From an uncultured bacterium (lineage in GTDB: Bacteria > Desulfobacterota > Binatia > UBA1149 > CAITLU01), in NCBI GenBank assembly GCA_903893315.1, contig CAITLU010000022.1, forward strand, positions 1-64,000: a DNA stretch of 64,000 nt, written 5' to 3'. Shown piece after piece: positions 8,251-17,400 of the stretch (position 1 is its first letter; each line of letters opens with the position of its first letter). The position numbers and the translations under genes are program-made. A model generated the notes under the pieces. The model made no database searches and was not told the origin of the DNA. It worked only from the letters and a program-made list of their open reading frames with translations.

Positions 8251-10100
8251 TTCCCGAGGACAAGATAGGCGAGATTCGCCAGGCCGCGCGCATTTCGGAC
8301 TTCGTGTCGCCGTACGTCTCGCTGAAGAGGCGCGGGCGCAGCCTGCTCGGCCTCTGTCCGTTTCACGGTGAGAAGTCGCCGTCCTTCTCGGTCAGCGACG
8401 AGGGCGGATTCTTCCACTGCTTCGGCTGCGGAGCCGGCGGCAACGTCTTCAAGTTCGTCATGTCGATGGAGAACCTGACTTTCCCCGAGGCGGTAAGGAA
8501 GGTCGCCGCGCAGTACGGCATCGATGTTCCCGAAGGAGGCGCCGGACGCACCGCGGCTCCCGAGCGCGAACTCATCGGCGCTCTCATGGCGAGCGCCGTC
8601 CGCTACTTTCGGGCTTGTCTGGCCAAGGCTGGCGTCGGCGACGGCGCTCGTGCGTACCTGCAGCAGCGGGGCATTGCGGATGGCGCCACTGAACGTTTTG
8701 CTCTTGGACTTTCGCCTAGTTCCGGCGAAGGTCTGGTGCAATGGTTGAAGCAGGAAAAGCAGGATCCGGAACTCGCGGAAAAGCTCGGCCTGGTGGGCCG
8801 TCGGGGCAGTTCGATCTACGACCGCTTTCGCGGCCGGCTGATGTTCCCGATCCGCGACCCCCAGGGCCGCACGGTCGGTTTCGGCGCCCGCCGCCTCGGT
8901 GAAAGCGAGGGCGACAACGCCGGCCCCAAGTATCTCAACTCGAGTGACTCGCCCATCTACCACAAGGGGCGGGTCCTGTACGGCCTCTTCGAGGCTCGTG
9001 AAGCGGCCAAGGGTCTTGCTCCCGACCAGCGCCCCGAAGAGACGATCCTCGTCGAGGGGTATCTCGACGTCATCGCGATGTCCCAGGCCGGGCTCACCAA
9101 TGTGGTTGCTACCTGCGGTACCGCGCTGACGGTCGATCAGGCGCGCCTGCTGCGTCGCTTCGGCGGCGAAGTGCTGGCCCTGTTCGACGGCGACGATGCC
9201 GGCCGGCGCGCGGCGGCGCGCAGCTTTCCGGTGTTCCTCGAAGCCGGGCTTTGGGTGCGCGGAGTGTTCCTGCCTCAGGGCGAAGATCCTGACAGCTATG
9301 TACGCGGGCGTGGGCTCGATGCGATGCGGCAGGCACTTCGGGGCGCGGTTCCGCTGGTTGATGCCTATGCACGCGAAGTGGCCGGCGGTTCGGGCGGCGC
9401 TGCGGCTGCGGCGCGGGTAGGGGCCGAGCTCGCCGAAGTTCTGCGCAAGGTCGAAAATCCCTTCGAATATGACGTGCTGGTGAAGAAGGCTGCGCACTGG
9501 ACCGGGATTTCCGAGCAGGTCCTGCGCGTGCAGGGGCGCATGGTGGGCAGGCAAGCAGCCGGCGCTTTGCCGGGCGGTGCGCCTGCGCCGACGGCGCGTC
9601 CATCCCGCAGCGGACTCCCCGCGCGTTCGCCGAGCGCCGAAGAACTGCTGGTGACCGTGCTCGTTGCCGACGTCGGGGCAATTGATCGGGTCCGCGAGCG
9701 AGATATCGTCAAGTTCATGAGGGAACAGCCGTGGGCTCAGGTGGCCGCCGATCTCGTAGCCCTGCGTGAACAGGGGCGCGACATCGATATCGGCGAGGTG
9801 CTCTCGACGATCGATCAGGAAGCGCGAGCGCGGTTGGCTGGGCGTCTGATAGAAGATGCGACCTTCGCCGATCCGGTCGCCATGGAACGGGTGTTTGTCG
9901 ATTGTCTCGAACGTGTGGCGGCGCCGACCGAGACGGAGCGCAAGCGTCGCCTGCTGGAGGAACTGCGCCGTTTCGAAGAACTCGGGGACGATGCCGGCGC
10001 CGCCGATCTTCTCGCCAGATGGAACACAGACAGACAATCGGACAAAACCGCCAGCGGGGCAGTCGGCAAGAACGCCGGCCGGGACAGCGATGAAGGATAA
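8247..10100 (+). CDS. dnaG: DNA primase DnaG
   Basis: Synthesises RNA primers for replication. The GTG at 8247 overlaps the cvpA stop and gives [12 protein letters not shown], the expected primase start, for 617 residues. The N-terminal CHC2 zinc finger has CPFH (37-40) and CFGC (58-61). The RNA polymerase/TOPRIM core follows, with [20 protein letters not shown] and [14 protein letters not shown] (metal-binding acidic residues). The C-terminal helical domain (about 450-617) would contact the replicative helicase. A Pro/Ala/Gly-rich linker lies between core and C-terminal domain. It overlaps rpoD by 11 bases, the classical macromolecular-synthesis arrangement. Confidence 0.96.
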   Translation: MIPEDKIGEIRQAARISDFVSPYVSLKRRGRSLLGLCPFHGEKSPSFSVSDEGGFFHCFGCGAGGNVFKFVMSMENLTFPEAVRKVAAQYGIDVPEGGAGRTAAPERELIGALMASAVRYFRACLAKAGVGDGARAYLQQRGIADGATERFALGLSPSSGEGLVQWLKQEKQDPELAEKLGLVGRRGSSIYDRFRGRLMFPIRDPQGRTVGFGARRLGESEGDNAGPKYLNSSDSPIYHKGRVLYGLFEAREAAKGLAPDQRPEETILVEGYLDVIAMSQAGLTNVVATCGTALTVDQARLLRRFGGEVLALFDGDDAGRRAAARSFPVFLEAGLWVRGVFLPQGEDPDSYVRGRGLDAMRQALRGAVPLVDAYAREVAGGSGGAAAAARVGAELAEVLRKVENPFEYDVLVKKAAHWTGISEQVLRVQGRMVGRQAAGALPGGAPAPTARPSRSGLPARSPSAEELLVTVLVADVGAIDRVRERDIVKFMREQPWAQVAADLVALREQGRDIDIGEVLSTIDQEARARLAGRLIEDATFADPVAMERVFVDCLERVAAPTETERKRRLLEELRRFEELGDDAGAADLLARWNTDRQSDKTASGAVGKNAGRDSDEG

Positions 10101-11985
10101 AGGAACTCAGGGTCGCGATGCGGCCGTTCTGTCCGACGAGGACGACGGCAGTGTGAAGGCGCTGCTGCGGCTCGGCAAGAACAAAGGCTTCGTCGCATCA
10201 TCGGATGATGAGGGCGACGACATTCTCGATCCGAGCATCGTCGAACCGGAGGACATGGACGACGTCCTGACGGCCTTCGGCGAGGAGAAGGCCGACGCGC
10301 GCAGTGAAGGGGAAACGGCGTCCAAGGATAGCGGCGATGATGCGGTGGCGGCCGCGCGCGAACAGCGAGCTGCCGGTGAGGTCGACCAGGTCGCCGACTA
10401 CGTCCGCATGTACATGCGCGACATGGGCGCGGTGCCGCTGTTGTCGCGCGAAGGCGAAGTCGTCATCGCCAAACGTATCGAAGCCGCCGAGCTGTGTGTA
10501 TTCGAACTCGTCTTCAAGTCGGCGCTCGGTCGACGCTTCATCGAATCATTGTCCAGGGCGTTGGCGGCCGGCGATGTGCGCGTGCGTTCCGTCGTCAAGG
10601 TTACCGAGCCTGAGCCGGAAGGCGGTTACGAGGTGGCGGTTGCCAGTGAAGCTGCACCTGCGGCGGAGCGCGTCGGTGTGTATGTGTCCGCGCTTGTCGG
10701 TGAAGACGCGGAGGACGGCGGCGGCGCTGCCGCGCTGCCGGGTGGCGAGTCCGCACGCGAGCCATCGAGCTTCGCCGAGGATGAGGCGGTACTCTTCAAA
10801 CAGGTTTCGCGCCAGCTCGACAAAGCCTGCAAGCTGGTCCGGGACAGCGAAAAAGCTTCCGGTGCCGGTGAAGTTGCGGCTGCCGCCAAGATCGATCGCA
10901 AGCTGATCGATCTGTTGCTCGGCATTCCGCTGAATCCCGAGCAGGTGGCCGCTGCGATCCAGCGTATCGACGACGCTCACCGTTACGTGCGTCAGCGTCT
11001 TGAACTCCTGCGCAAGGCGGAATCCCGCACCGGGCGGCGAGCGGATCAGATCGTCGACTTCGCCAGTCAGCTCGGTGTCGATCGCACCACGGATCAGCGC
11101 ATCTGCGGAACGCTGCGCATGAACGTCGATACGGTGCACGAAACTGCCGACAAGATCGTCGCCGCGTCCCGGGAGATCGAAGAACGCCTGGATGAGCTCG
11201 GCCTCAGCGCCCAAGGGCTCGACAGCCTGGTTCGCAGCATCACGCAGGCGCAGCACGAAGTCGTCGATTCGAAGAAAGCCCTCATCGAAGCCAACCTGCG
11301 TCTCGTTGTCTCGATCGCGAAACGTTACAACAATCGCGGCCTCCAGTTCCTCGACCTCATCCAGGAGGGGAACATCGGTTTGATGAAGGCGGTCGACAAG
11401 TTCGAGTACCAGCGCGGCTACAAGTTCTCCACCTACGCGACGTGGTGGATTCGTCAGTCGATAACGCGGGCGATCGCCGATCAGGCCCGCACCATCCGTA
11501 TCCCGGTGCACATGATCGAGTCGATCAACAAGCTGATCCGCGTAACGCGGCAGTTCGTGCAAGAGAAGGGACGTGAGCCGACTCCGGTCGAACTCGGGGT
11601 GCTGGTGGACATGCCGCCCGACCGCGTGCGCAAGGTGCTCAAGATCGCCCGTGAACCGATCTCGCTCGAGACTCCGATCGGCGATGAAGATGACAGCCAC
11701 CTCGGTGATTTTCTCGAAGACCACAAAGCCGTCTCGCCGCCCGACGCGGTGGTCAATCGCAACCTGCAGAGCCACACCCGTGAGGTGTTGGCCTCCCTCA
11801 CTCCGCGTGAGGAACAGGTGCTCAAGCTGCGGTTTGGCATCGGTGAAAAAACCGACCATACCTTGGAGGAAGTGGGCGGACGCTTTTCCGTGACACGCGA
11901 GCGCATCCGCCAGATCGAGGCGAAGGCGCTTCGCAAGCTGCGGCTTCCCACTCGAAGCAAGAAGCTCAAAGGTTTTTTTTCTTGA
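10090..11985 (+). CDS. rpoD: RNA polymerase primary sigma factor RpoD
   Basis: Housekeeping sigma-70 of 631 residues. An acidic N-terminal part is followed by region 1.2 ([21 protein letters not shown]), a large non-conserved region, and region 2 ([20 protein letters not shown] through [17 protein letters not shown], with the -10-recognition and melting aromatics). Region 3 ([13 protein letters not shown]) and region 4 ([15 protein letters not shown], then the [18 protein letters not shown] helix-turn-helix) complete it. ATG 10090 is inside the end of dnaG. An upstream continuation of the frame is a shadow of dnaG. The gene ends in an eight-T run coding for Phe-Phe. Confidence 0.96.
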   Translation: MKDKGTQGRDAAVLSDEDDGSVKALLRLGKNKGFVASSDDEGDDILDPSIVEPEDMDDVLTAFGEEKADARSEGETASKDSGDDAVAAAREQRAAGEVDQVADYVRMYMRDMGAVPLLSREGEVVIAKRIEAAELCVFELVFKSALGRRFIESLSRALAAGDVRVRSVVKVTEPEPEGGYEVAVASEAAPAAERVGVYVSALVGEDAEDGGGAAALPGGESAREPSSFAEDEAVLFKQVSRQLDKACKLVRDSEKASGAGEVAAAAKIDRKLIDLLLGIPLNPEQVAAAIQRIDDAHRYVRQRLELLRKAESRTGRRADQIVDFASQLGVDRTTDQRICGTLRMNVDTVHETADKIVAASREIEERLDELGLSAQGLDSLVRSITQAQHEVVDSKKALIEANLRLVVSIAKRYNNRGLQFLDLIQEGNIGLMKAVDKFEYQRGYKFSTYATWWIRQSITRAIADQARTIRIPVHMIESINKLIRVTRQFVQEKGREPTPVELGVLVDMPPDRVRKVLKIAREPISLETPIGDEDDSHLGDFLEDHKAVSPPDAVVNRNLQSHTREVLASLTPREEQVLKLRFGIGEKTDHTLEEVGGRFSVTRERIRQIEAKALRKLRLPTRSKKLKGFFS

Positions 11986-12022
11986 AGCCGGCAAGTGTAG
12001 TGGGCAAGGAAGTTGTAGTTGA

Positions 12023-12099
12023 GGGCCCATAGCTCAGTTGGTCAGAGCAGGGGACTCATAATCCCTCGGTCCCAGGTTCGAGCCCTGGTGGGCCCACCA
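12023..12099 (+). tRNA. tRNA with CAU anticodon, probably tRNA-Ile2
   Basis: 77-nt cloverleaf: acceptor GGGCCCA/TGGGCCC, discriminator A, encoded CCA, T-arm CCAGG-TTCGAGC-CCTGG. The anticodon loop is CTCATAA (anticodon CAT) on a GGGGA/TCCCT stem. Elongator tRNA-Met and tRNA-Ile2 (lysidine-modified at C34) share this anticodon. The GACTCATAATC context and the CGGTC variable region look more like the E. coli ileX type than metT, so Ile2 is favoured. Initiator tRNA is excluded because the 1-72 pair is intact. The gene starts 37 bases after rpoD. Confidence 0.85.
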
Positions 12100-12186
12100 C
12101 ATTCCGGACCGTTACGGCGGCCGACGTCCCCAAGGCGTTGTCCGGGAACGGCCAGGTGGCGGCGGGTAATGGGAGAGGCGTAAGCC

Positions 12187-12918
12187 TTGGCGAATCAGTT
12201 AGAGACACTCTTCAAGCTTCAGAGACTCGACACCCTTCTGCTCGAAAAACAGAAGACCATCGAGAAGTATGAAGCAGAACTGGCCGAGCGCCGCCAGGCC
12301 ATTGCGGTCTGCGACGCCCGTATCGAAGTGCAGGCTGCGGCGCGCAAGGAACTGGTTGCCCAACGGGCTCTGGCCGAGCGCCGTATCAGCGACACACTCG
12401 AACTTCTAAAGCAGCGCCGCCAACGCCTCCAGAAGGTTAGAAACGAGCGCGAACTACGTGCCGGACAAGAAGAAGTTTCTTCGGGCCAGACTGAACTCAG
12501 TGAAGCGGAAACGCTTGTCCTCGAGCTCATGGGCAAGGTCGAGGAGATGGAGGCCACCATCGAGTTGGCCAAGAAGGAAAGGGCCGGGCTCGAAAGCGCC
12601 GACCACCGCCAGGTGAGCGAAACGGCGGAGCGTGTCCAGAAACTCCGGCAGGATCTCGCCACCGATCGCGACGCCCGCGACGTGATGGCCGCACAGGTCG
12701 AGGGCGGCCTGCGCAAGAAGTACGAACTGATTCTGTCGCGGCGCTTCGGGCTTGCCGTGGTCGAGGTCGACGACACCGGCTGCTGCGTGGGTTGCCACGT
12801 GCAGATTCCACCCCAGACTCTCATCGAGGTTCGAAAGACTGGTGCCGTCAGGGTCTGCCCGATGTGCCAGCGTCTGCTCTTCATCGGCGGGTCGGACCCC
12901 GAGACCGCCCCAATCTGA
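12187..12918 (+). CDS. Coiled-coil protein with C-terminal C4 zinc ribbon
   Basis: 243 residues. Residues 1-175 or so are a long heptad-rich coiled coil full of Glu, Arg, Leu and Ala. The C-terminus is a zinc ribbon with CVGC and CPMC pairs followed by QRLLFI. This is the zf-RING_7/DUF-type family often found beside RNase P RNA or DNA metabolism genes; its role is unknown, but nucleic acid binding is commonly proposed. The start is TTG 12187, preceded by GGGAGAGG about 8 bases upstream. It lies between the CAU tRNA and rnpB. Confidence 0.85.
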   Translation: MANQLETLFKLQRLDTLLLEKQKTIEKYEAELAERRQAIAVCDARIEVQAAARKELVAQRALAERRISDTLELLKQRRQRLQKVRNERELRAGQEEVSSGQTELSEAETLVLELMGKVEEMEATIELAKKERAGLESADHRQVSETAERVQKLRQDLATDRDARDVMAAQVEGGLRKKYELILSRRFGLAVVEVDDTGCCVGCHVQIPPQTLIEVRKTGAVRVCPMCQRLLFIGGSDPETAPI

Positions 12919-12927
12919 CCGTTCGCC

Positions 12928-12955
12928 TTTCGATTTCACCCGTCGTTGCTACAGT
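12928..12955 (+). promoter_or_regulatory. Promoter of RNase P RNA
   Basis: TTTCGA (12928-12933) and TACAGT (12950-12955), separated by 16 bases, lie just after the preceding stop codon. The -10 box ends 6 bases before the first paired base of rnpB at 12962, exactly where transcription should begin. The -35 match is weak. Confidence 0.4.
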
Positions 12956-12961
12956 CGATCT

Positions 12962-13344
12962 GGAGCCTGAGTTGGTTGGGCAGTCGCCGGCGCCGCATTT
13001 AAGTGGCGCGGGAGGAAAGTCCGGACTCCACAGGGCAGGGTGGCCGTTAACGGCGGCCCGTTGTGAGGCGGGGAAAGTGCCACAGAAAATAAACCGCCTT
13101 CGGTCCTCGGGCCGGGGGTAAGGGTGAAACGGTGAGGTAAGAGCTCACCAGATCTGCCGGAGACGGCGGATGCTCGGTAAACCCCACCTGGAGCAAGACC
13201 GAATAGGGAGGCGGGCGGCCCGTCCTATGCCTCCGGGTTACGGTCGCTTGAGCCACCGGGCAACCGGTGGCCTAGAGGAATGACTGCCGGGGTCGCACTT
13301 GCTGCGACTCGACAGGATCCGGCTTACAGACCGACTCAGGCTCC
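12962..13344 (+). ncRNA. rnpB: RNase P RNA, bacterial class A
   Basis: Catalytic RNA that trims tRNA 5' leaders. The diagnostic conserved blocks are present in order: GAGGAAAGTCCGGACTCC, CACAGGGCAG, a GGGTAAGGGTGAAA segment, AGAGCTCACCAG, GAATAGGG, AGAGGAATGACTGCC and GACAGGATCCGGCTTACAG. The ends pair as P1: GGAGCCTGAG at 12962 with CTCAGGCTCC ending at 13344. The length of about 383 nt is normal for class A. Confidence 0.96.
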
Positions 13345-13358
13345 AATATCGTCCACCC

Positions 13359-13389
13359 CGACTCTCCCTGCTGAACGCAAGGAGAGTCG
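13359..13389 (+). terminator. Possible rnpB terminator hairpin
   Basis: CGACTCTCC (13359-13367) and GGAGAGTCG (13381-13389) form a perfect 9-bp stem with a 13-base loop, 15 bases after the rnpB end. No T-run follows, so it could be a processing or stability hairpin rather than a true intrinsic terminator. Confidence 0.4.
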
Positions 13390-13513
13390 ATCATCGAGAC
13401 TCAATTCCTTCCTTTTCGGGAGCGTGACGGGTGTCACGGTCCTGCTCCTGTTCACGCCCTGCACAAGCGGCCGGTTTTCTGGTGAGGAAAGCCGTCGGCG
13501 ATGATGAAAGGAC

Positions 13514-13543
13514 TTGACCGGGGTGGGGCGTGAGGGGTACACC
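13514..13543 (+). promoter_or_regulatory. Probable mraZ (dcw cluster) promoter
   Basis: TTGACC at 13514-13519 and TACACC at 13538-13543 are separated by 18 bases. The boxes are interleaved with and followed by TGGG repeats, so MraZ bound there could block RNA polymerase. This is the only good promoter-like signal before the cluster. Confidence 0.5.
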
Positions 13544-13568
13544 GTGGGGGCCGGTGGGTAGCAATGGG
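13524..13568 (+). promoter_or_regulatory. MraZ operator: array of TGGG boxes with 10-bp period
   Basis: TGGG starts at 13545, 13555 and 13565, exactly 10 bases apart, which is the spacing known for MraZ-binding repeats (TGGG plus a short spacer). Upstream, TGGG at 13524 and GGGG at 13534 are also 10 apart but one base out of phase with the three downstream boxes. The array overlaps the predicted promoter, consistent with autorepression by the mraZ product encoded next. Confidence 0.75.
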
Positions 13569-13672
13569 TAGGTGGAATCCTCCGTTGCGAGTCGGTCGGG
13601 GTTGGGCGCCTCAGGGCGCTTGTTGTTGCTTTAGGTGTGTCGGTTGCTGCCCGCCGGTCCTTCAGATGACAC

Positions 13673-14122
13673 ATGTTTCGCGGAACATTCTTTCACACGT
13701 TGGATGAGAAGGGTCGCGTCGCGATCCCGAGAAAGTTTCGCGAGCCGCTCGGCTCACAAAGTGAGGTTCGCGTAGTCGTTACGCGCTCGGTGGGTGCCGG
13801 GCCCAGAACTCTCGACGTTTACCCGATGGCCGAATGGCAGGCCCTGGAAGGACGCATCCGGGCAATGCCGCAGTTCCAGGAGCGCACACGCCGCTTCAAG
13901 CGGCTCTATCTGCACCCGGCCCAGGAACTCATCCTCGATGGTCAGAGCCGCATTCTCGTCACACAGGATCTGCGCGACGCCATCGGCTTGACCAAAGACG
14001 CGGTTTTTACCGGAGACCTCGAGAAGTTCCTGATCTGGAATCGGGAGAGTTGGCAGCAGCAGCAGCTCGAAGACGCGAAGGTCGCTGACGACGGCGAGTC
14101 GTTCGACGACCTCGGATTATAG
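13673..14122 (+). CDS. mraZ: Transcriptional regulator MraZ
   Basis: 149-residue DNA-binding protein with two SpoVT/AbrB-like half domains that assembles as a ring. The first half begins MFRGTFFHTLDEKGRVAIP and the second contains LDGQSRILVTQDLR; both show the conserved D-x-(K/Q)-x-R core. It represses the dcw cluster promoter through the TGGG boxes directly upstream. No Shine-Dalgarno sequence is obvious before the ATG. Its stop overlaps the rsmH start by one base. Confidence 0.96.
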   Translation: MFRGTFFHTLDEKGRVAIPRKFREPLGSQSEVRVVVTRSVGAGPRTLDVYPMAEWQALEGRIRAMPQFQERTRRFKRLYLHPAQELILDGQSRILVTQDLRDAIGLTKDAVFTGDLEKFLIWNRESWQQQQLEDAKVADDGESFDDLGL

Positions 14123-15075
14123 TGGAGGACAGGCAGAGGCTGGGGCGGCATCTGCCGGTCATGGCGGATGAGGTCTTGCTGGCCTTGGCGGTCAAGCCGG
14201 GTGGTCGCTACGTGGATGCGACCGTGGGGGAGGGCGGAATGAGCGAAAGGCTGCTGGATGCCTCTTCGCCGGATGGTCGGCTTCTCGCCCTGGATTGGGA
14301 CGAGGAAGCGCTCGCGTTGTCCGCTTCTCACCTTTCCCGTTTCGAAGGTCGCGTTACCTTCGTGCGAAGCTCCTTCGCCGAGCTTCGCCGCGTTCTCGAC
14401 GAGGCCGGGTGGGGCGAGGGCGCCGACGGCATCATCGTCGACCTCGGCGTCTCCACACTTCAGCTGGGCCGCGACGTCCGCGGGTTCTCGTTCCAGGTCA
14501 ATGCGCCGCTCGACATGCGCATGGACCAGCGCCTTGCCGACACCGCCGCCGATCTCTGCAACACGCTGCCCGAGCGTGAGTTGGCCGACACCATCTACCA
14601 GTACGGGGAGGAGCGCGCTTCGCGGCGCATCGCACGTGCAATCGTCCAGCGCCGCACCGAGGCCCCGCTCGAAACCACCGGTGATCTTCGCGCCGCGGTG
14701 CTCGCCGCCGGCGTGTACGGGCGTCCCGGCCACGATCCTTCCACGCGTACGTTCCAAGCGCTGCGGATCGCCGTAAACCGCGAACTCGAACAGCTCGAAT
14801 CGTTGCTCGAGCACGGCTGGGAACTGCTGCGTCCGGGCGGCCGTCTGGCGTTTCTCACCTATCACTCGCTCGAGGATCGCCTGGTCAAACAGGCGTTCGC
14901 GATGTGGAGCGCGGCTTGCCTGTGTCCGCCCGAGCGTCTGGTGTGCGGGTGCGGATGGTCGCCAAAGGTCCGCCGCATCACGCGTCGCAAACAAACCGCG
15001 TCGCAACAAGAACTTTTGTGCAACCCGCGCGCTCGCAGTGCAGGCCTGCGCGTCGTAGAGAGGCTCGCCGCATGA
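14122..15075 (+). CDS. rsmH: 16S rRNA (cytosine-1402-N4)-methyltransferase RsmH
   Basis: SAM-dependent methyltransferase (MraW), 317 residues. Motifs: RHLPVMADEVLLAL at the N-terminus, DATVGEGGMSERLL (SAM loop), GIIVDLGVSTLQLG, FSFQVNAPLDMRMD, and the C-terminal FLTYHSLEDRLVKQAF. The GTG at 14122 is taken because it keeps the conserved HLPV segment; the internal ATG at 14161 would remove it. The C-terminus has a Cys-containing segment (CLCPPERLVCGCG). It overlaps mraZ by 1 base and ftsL by 4. Confidence 0.96.
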   Translation: MEDRQRLGRHLPVMADEVLLALAVKPGGRYVDATVGEGGMSERLLDASSPDGRLLALDWDEEALALSASHLSRFEGRVTFVRSSFAELRRVLDEAGWGEGADGIIVDLGVSTLQLGRDVRGFSFQVNAPLDMRMDQRLADTAADLCNTLPERELADTIYQYGEERASRRIARAIVQRRTEAPLETTGDLRAAVLAAGVYGRPGHDPSTRTFQALRIAVNRELEQLESLLEHGWELLRPGGRLAFLTYHSLEDRLVKQAFAMWSAACLCPPERLVCGCGWSPKVRRITRRKQTASQQELLCNPRARSAGLRVVERLAA

Positions 15076-15440
15076 ACCTAAAACGAACCATCCTCGTCGG
15101 ATCTACGGGTCACGAGAGCGCTGACTTGTGGGAACTCGTGACCCGTACGGTCGTGCTGGATCCGGGCGAGAAAGGCCTGCGTCGCAAGCTCTACATGGGC
15201 TTGTTCCTTTCCGGGTTGTTCATGGTCGGACACATCTGGGTCAGTACCCAGGTCGTGAACCTAGGCTATGAAAGTGAGGCACTGGGGCGCATCATCCAAC
15301 GCCTCGACCAAGAGCGTGCAGAACTGGTGAGAGCGACAGCGCATGAATCCAATGCGCTTTCGCTTGCTGGGCGCGCACGAAAACTGGGTATGCAGAAAGC
15401 CGCCGCAGGGCAGATTCATCGCGTCGATGCGCAGCCGTAA
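15072..15440 (+). CDS. ftsL: Cell division protein FtsL
   Basis: Small bitopic divisome protein, 122 residues. A cytoplasmic N-terminus of about 40 residues is followed by one membrane span (about 41-63) and a periplasmic coiled coil (LGRIIQRLDQERAELVR). Sequence identity in this family is low, so the call rests on size, topology and its place between rsmH and the FtsI-type PBP. ATG 15072 overlaps the rsmH stop (ATGA). It forms a complex with FtsQ and FtsB-like partners; no ftsB is seen here. Confidence 0.8.
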   Translation: MNLKRTILVGSTGHESADLWELVTRTVVLDPGEKGLRRKLYMGLFLSGLFMVGHIWVSTQVVNLGYESEALGRIIQRLDQERAELVRATAHESNALSLAGRARKLGMQKAAAGQIHRVDAQP

Positions 15441-17400
15441 TCGTTTCAGCAGCAATCTTCTTCTCGTCGCGGCGTGCTGTGCGCTGGGCGGTGCGGGCAT
15501 CGTCGGCCGCATGGTCTTCCTGAGCGTGGTGCGCGGCGACCAGATGCTGGAGGAGGGACTTCGCGAGAAGTGCCACGACAGCGTGCATCTGGCTTACCGA
15601 GGGCCGATCGTCGATCGCAACGGCGTAGTGCTGGCGACGACGGTGTCGGCTTCGATGGTCTCGCGCGAGAAGCCATACGTTTATGATGTAGCACACGCAG
15701 CATTGCTCGCTCCGCTGCTCGGCCAGGATCGTACCGTGGTGGACGAGCGCCTGCGCGATGGAGGCAATTCTTTTTTGTGGCTCTCAAGCGGTGTCGACGA
15801 GGATACCGCCACAGCCATCCGCAACCTGACGATTCCAGGCGTCGGTATTCACGTCAGCCAACAACGCAGCTATCCGCAGGGGGTGGCGGCGGCTCACGTG
15901 ATCGGGTTCGCGGGACGTGACTCGAAAGGTCTCGAAGGCGTAGAAAAGCTCTTCGACGACCAGATCCGTGGTGAGTCGGTGACCGTCAACGTCTGCACTG
16001 ACATCCATGGGCGCGCCTTCCTCAGTAACAGCGAAGACACGGGTCTGAACCGTGGTGCTACGGTCCACCTTACTCTGGATGCCACGCTCCAGAGCATCGC
16101 CGAGGCCGAGCTCACCAAACAGGTGAACGCGGTCAATGCTGCCGCCGGTGCCGTGGTGATGATGGATCCCCACACCGGAGAGATCCTGGCGCTGGCCAAC
16201 GTGCCGACCTTCGATCCCAACGAAGTAGACGCCAGTCCGTTGGCCGCCCGTCGCAACCGCGTTGTTACCGATCTCTTCGAGCCCGGCTCGACCATGAAGC
16301 CATTCGTGATCGCCGGAGCGTTGGACGCCGGCCTGATCACGCAGGAAGAAAAGTTTTTCTGCGAGAACGGCCACTTCTACGTCGAGGGCTGGCACAAGCC
16401 GATCCGCGACCACCATCCTTACGGTTGGCTCGATACGACCGGAGTGATCCGCGTTTCCAGCAACATCTGCTCGGCCAAGATCGGTCTCATCCTGGGCCCG
16501 CGCCGTCTCTACGATTACTTGAATGCCTTTGGTTTCGACCGCCCCACCAACATCGAGATGCCCGGCGAGAGGCGCGGCATGGTCCTGCCGCCGGAGAAGT
16601 GGCACAAGATTCAGAACACCACCATCAGCTTCGGCCAGGGCATCAGTGTCACGGCGATGCAGCTTGCTGCCGCCTACTCGACTTTGGCCAACGACGGCGT
16701 GCGCATGCAGCCCCGTATCGTGCAGAGAGTCACCGATCAGTACGGCTCCACTCTGAAGTCCTTCCCGCTTCAGGAAGAGCGCCGCGTGGTTAGCTCCGAG
16801 GTCGCCCGCCAGATGCGTCAGATGCTGGCCACGGTGGTCGGCAAAGGCGGCACGGCTGCGCGGGCCCAGATCGACGGAGTGCCGGCCGCCGGCAAGACCG
16901 GCACAGCCCAGAAGGCAGAGCATGGGGGCTACAGTTCCGAGCGCTGGCTGTCTTCGTTCGCCGGCTTTTTCCCGGTCGAGAATCCGCGGGTCGTAGTCGT
17001 CGTCATGATCGATGAGCCCAAAGGGGCGGTGCATTACGGCGGTCTGGTGGCCGCGCCGGTGTTCAAGGCGATCGCCGAAGACAGCCTCGACTACCTCGGT
17101 ATCGAGCGCGAACTGCCGCTTCCGAAAGACGACTCCGATCGTTTCTTCTTGCCCGGCCCGGGCGATTCCACCGAGATCGTCACGGCCTCCTCCGGCGCAC
17201 CTGTTACGGCACCGTCAGGAAGCGGCGTGATGCCGGACCTGCGTGGGCTTCCGCTGCGCTTGGCGATGAAGGCGCTTGGCGACTCCAACCGTGACGTCCA
17301 CGTGGAAGGTCATGGCTTCGTCGTGGGCCACGAGCCGGCTGCCGGCCATCCGCTGGATCCGTCTGCGTCGGTTTCCTTGAAACTCGCACAGAACCTGTGA
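15427..17400 (+). CDS. ftsI: FtsI-type class B penicillin-binding protein with PASTA domain
   Basis: Septal peptidoglycan transpeptidase, 657 residues. It has a short cytoplasmic tail, one membrane span (about 10-32) and a dimerisation domain (AYRGPIVDRNGVVLA). The transpeptidase domain has Ser-x-x-Lys STMK at 288-291, SSN at 344-346 and KTGTAQ from 490. Residues about 598-657 form a single PASTA domain (VMPDLRGLPLRLAMKAL), as in SpoVD-like PBPs of deltaproteobacteria and Firmicutes. ATG 15427 lies inside the end of ftsL; an earlier in-frame Met would be inside ftsL's coding sequence. Confidence 0.95.
   Translation: MRSRNRFSSNLLLVAACCALGGAGIVGRMVFLSVVRGDQMLEEGLREKCHDSVHLAYRGPIVDRNGVVLATTVSASMVSREKPYVYDVAHAALLAPLLGQDRTVVDERLRDGGNSFLWLSSGVDEDTATAIRNLTIPGVGIHVSQQRSYPQGVAAAHVIGFAGRDSKGLEGVEKLFDDQIRGESVTVNVCTDIHGRAFLSNSEDTGLNRGATVHLTLDATLQSIAEAELTKQVNAVNAAAGAVVMMDPHTGEILALANVPTFDPNEVDASPLAARRNRVVTDLFEPGSTMKPFVIAGALDAGLITQEEKFFCENGHFYVEGWHKPIRDHHPYGWLDTTGVIRVSSNICSAKIGLILGPRRLYDYLNAFGFDRPTNIEMPGERRGMVLPPEKWHKIQNTTISFGQGISVTAMQLAAAYSTLANDGVRMQPRIVQRVTDQYGSTLKSFPLQEERRVVSSEVARQMRQMLATVVGKGGTAARAQIDGVPAAGKTGTAQKAEHGGYSSERWLSSFAGFFPVENPRVVVVVMIDEPKGAVHYGGLVAAPVFKAIAEDSLDYLGIERELPLPKDDSDRFFLPGPGDSTEIVTASSGAPVTAPSGSGVMPDLRGLPLRLAMKALGDSNRDVHVEGHGFVVGHEPAAGHPLDPSASVSLKLAQNL

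Larger units (their letters stand above)
13345..13672. other. rnpB-mraZ intergenic control region
   Basis: No gene is supported. It contains a hairpin soon after rnpB (13359-13389), a promoter (13514-13543), an array of TGGG boxes (13524-13568) for MraZ, and a leader of roughly 120 bases up to the mraZ start. Confidence 0.6.

Noticed and set aside
11973-11980. Run of eight T at the end of rpoD as a terminator or slippage site
   Set aside because: No stable hairpin precedes it and it encodes the last Phe codons; slippage would change only the final residues.
10546-12030. Long antisense open frame (494 codons) over rpoD
   Set aside because: Mirror of rpoD codon usage; no start signal and no recognisable domain.
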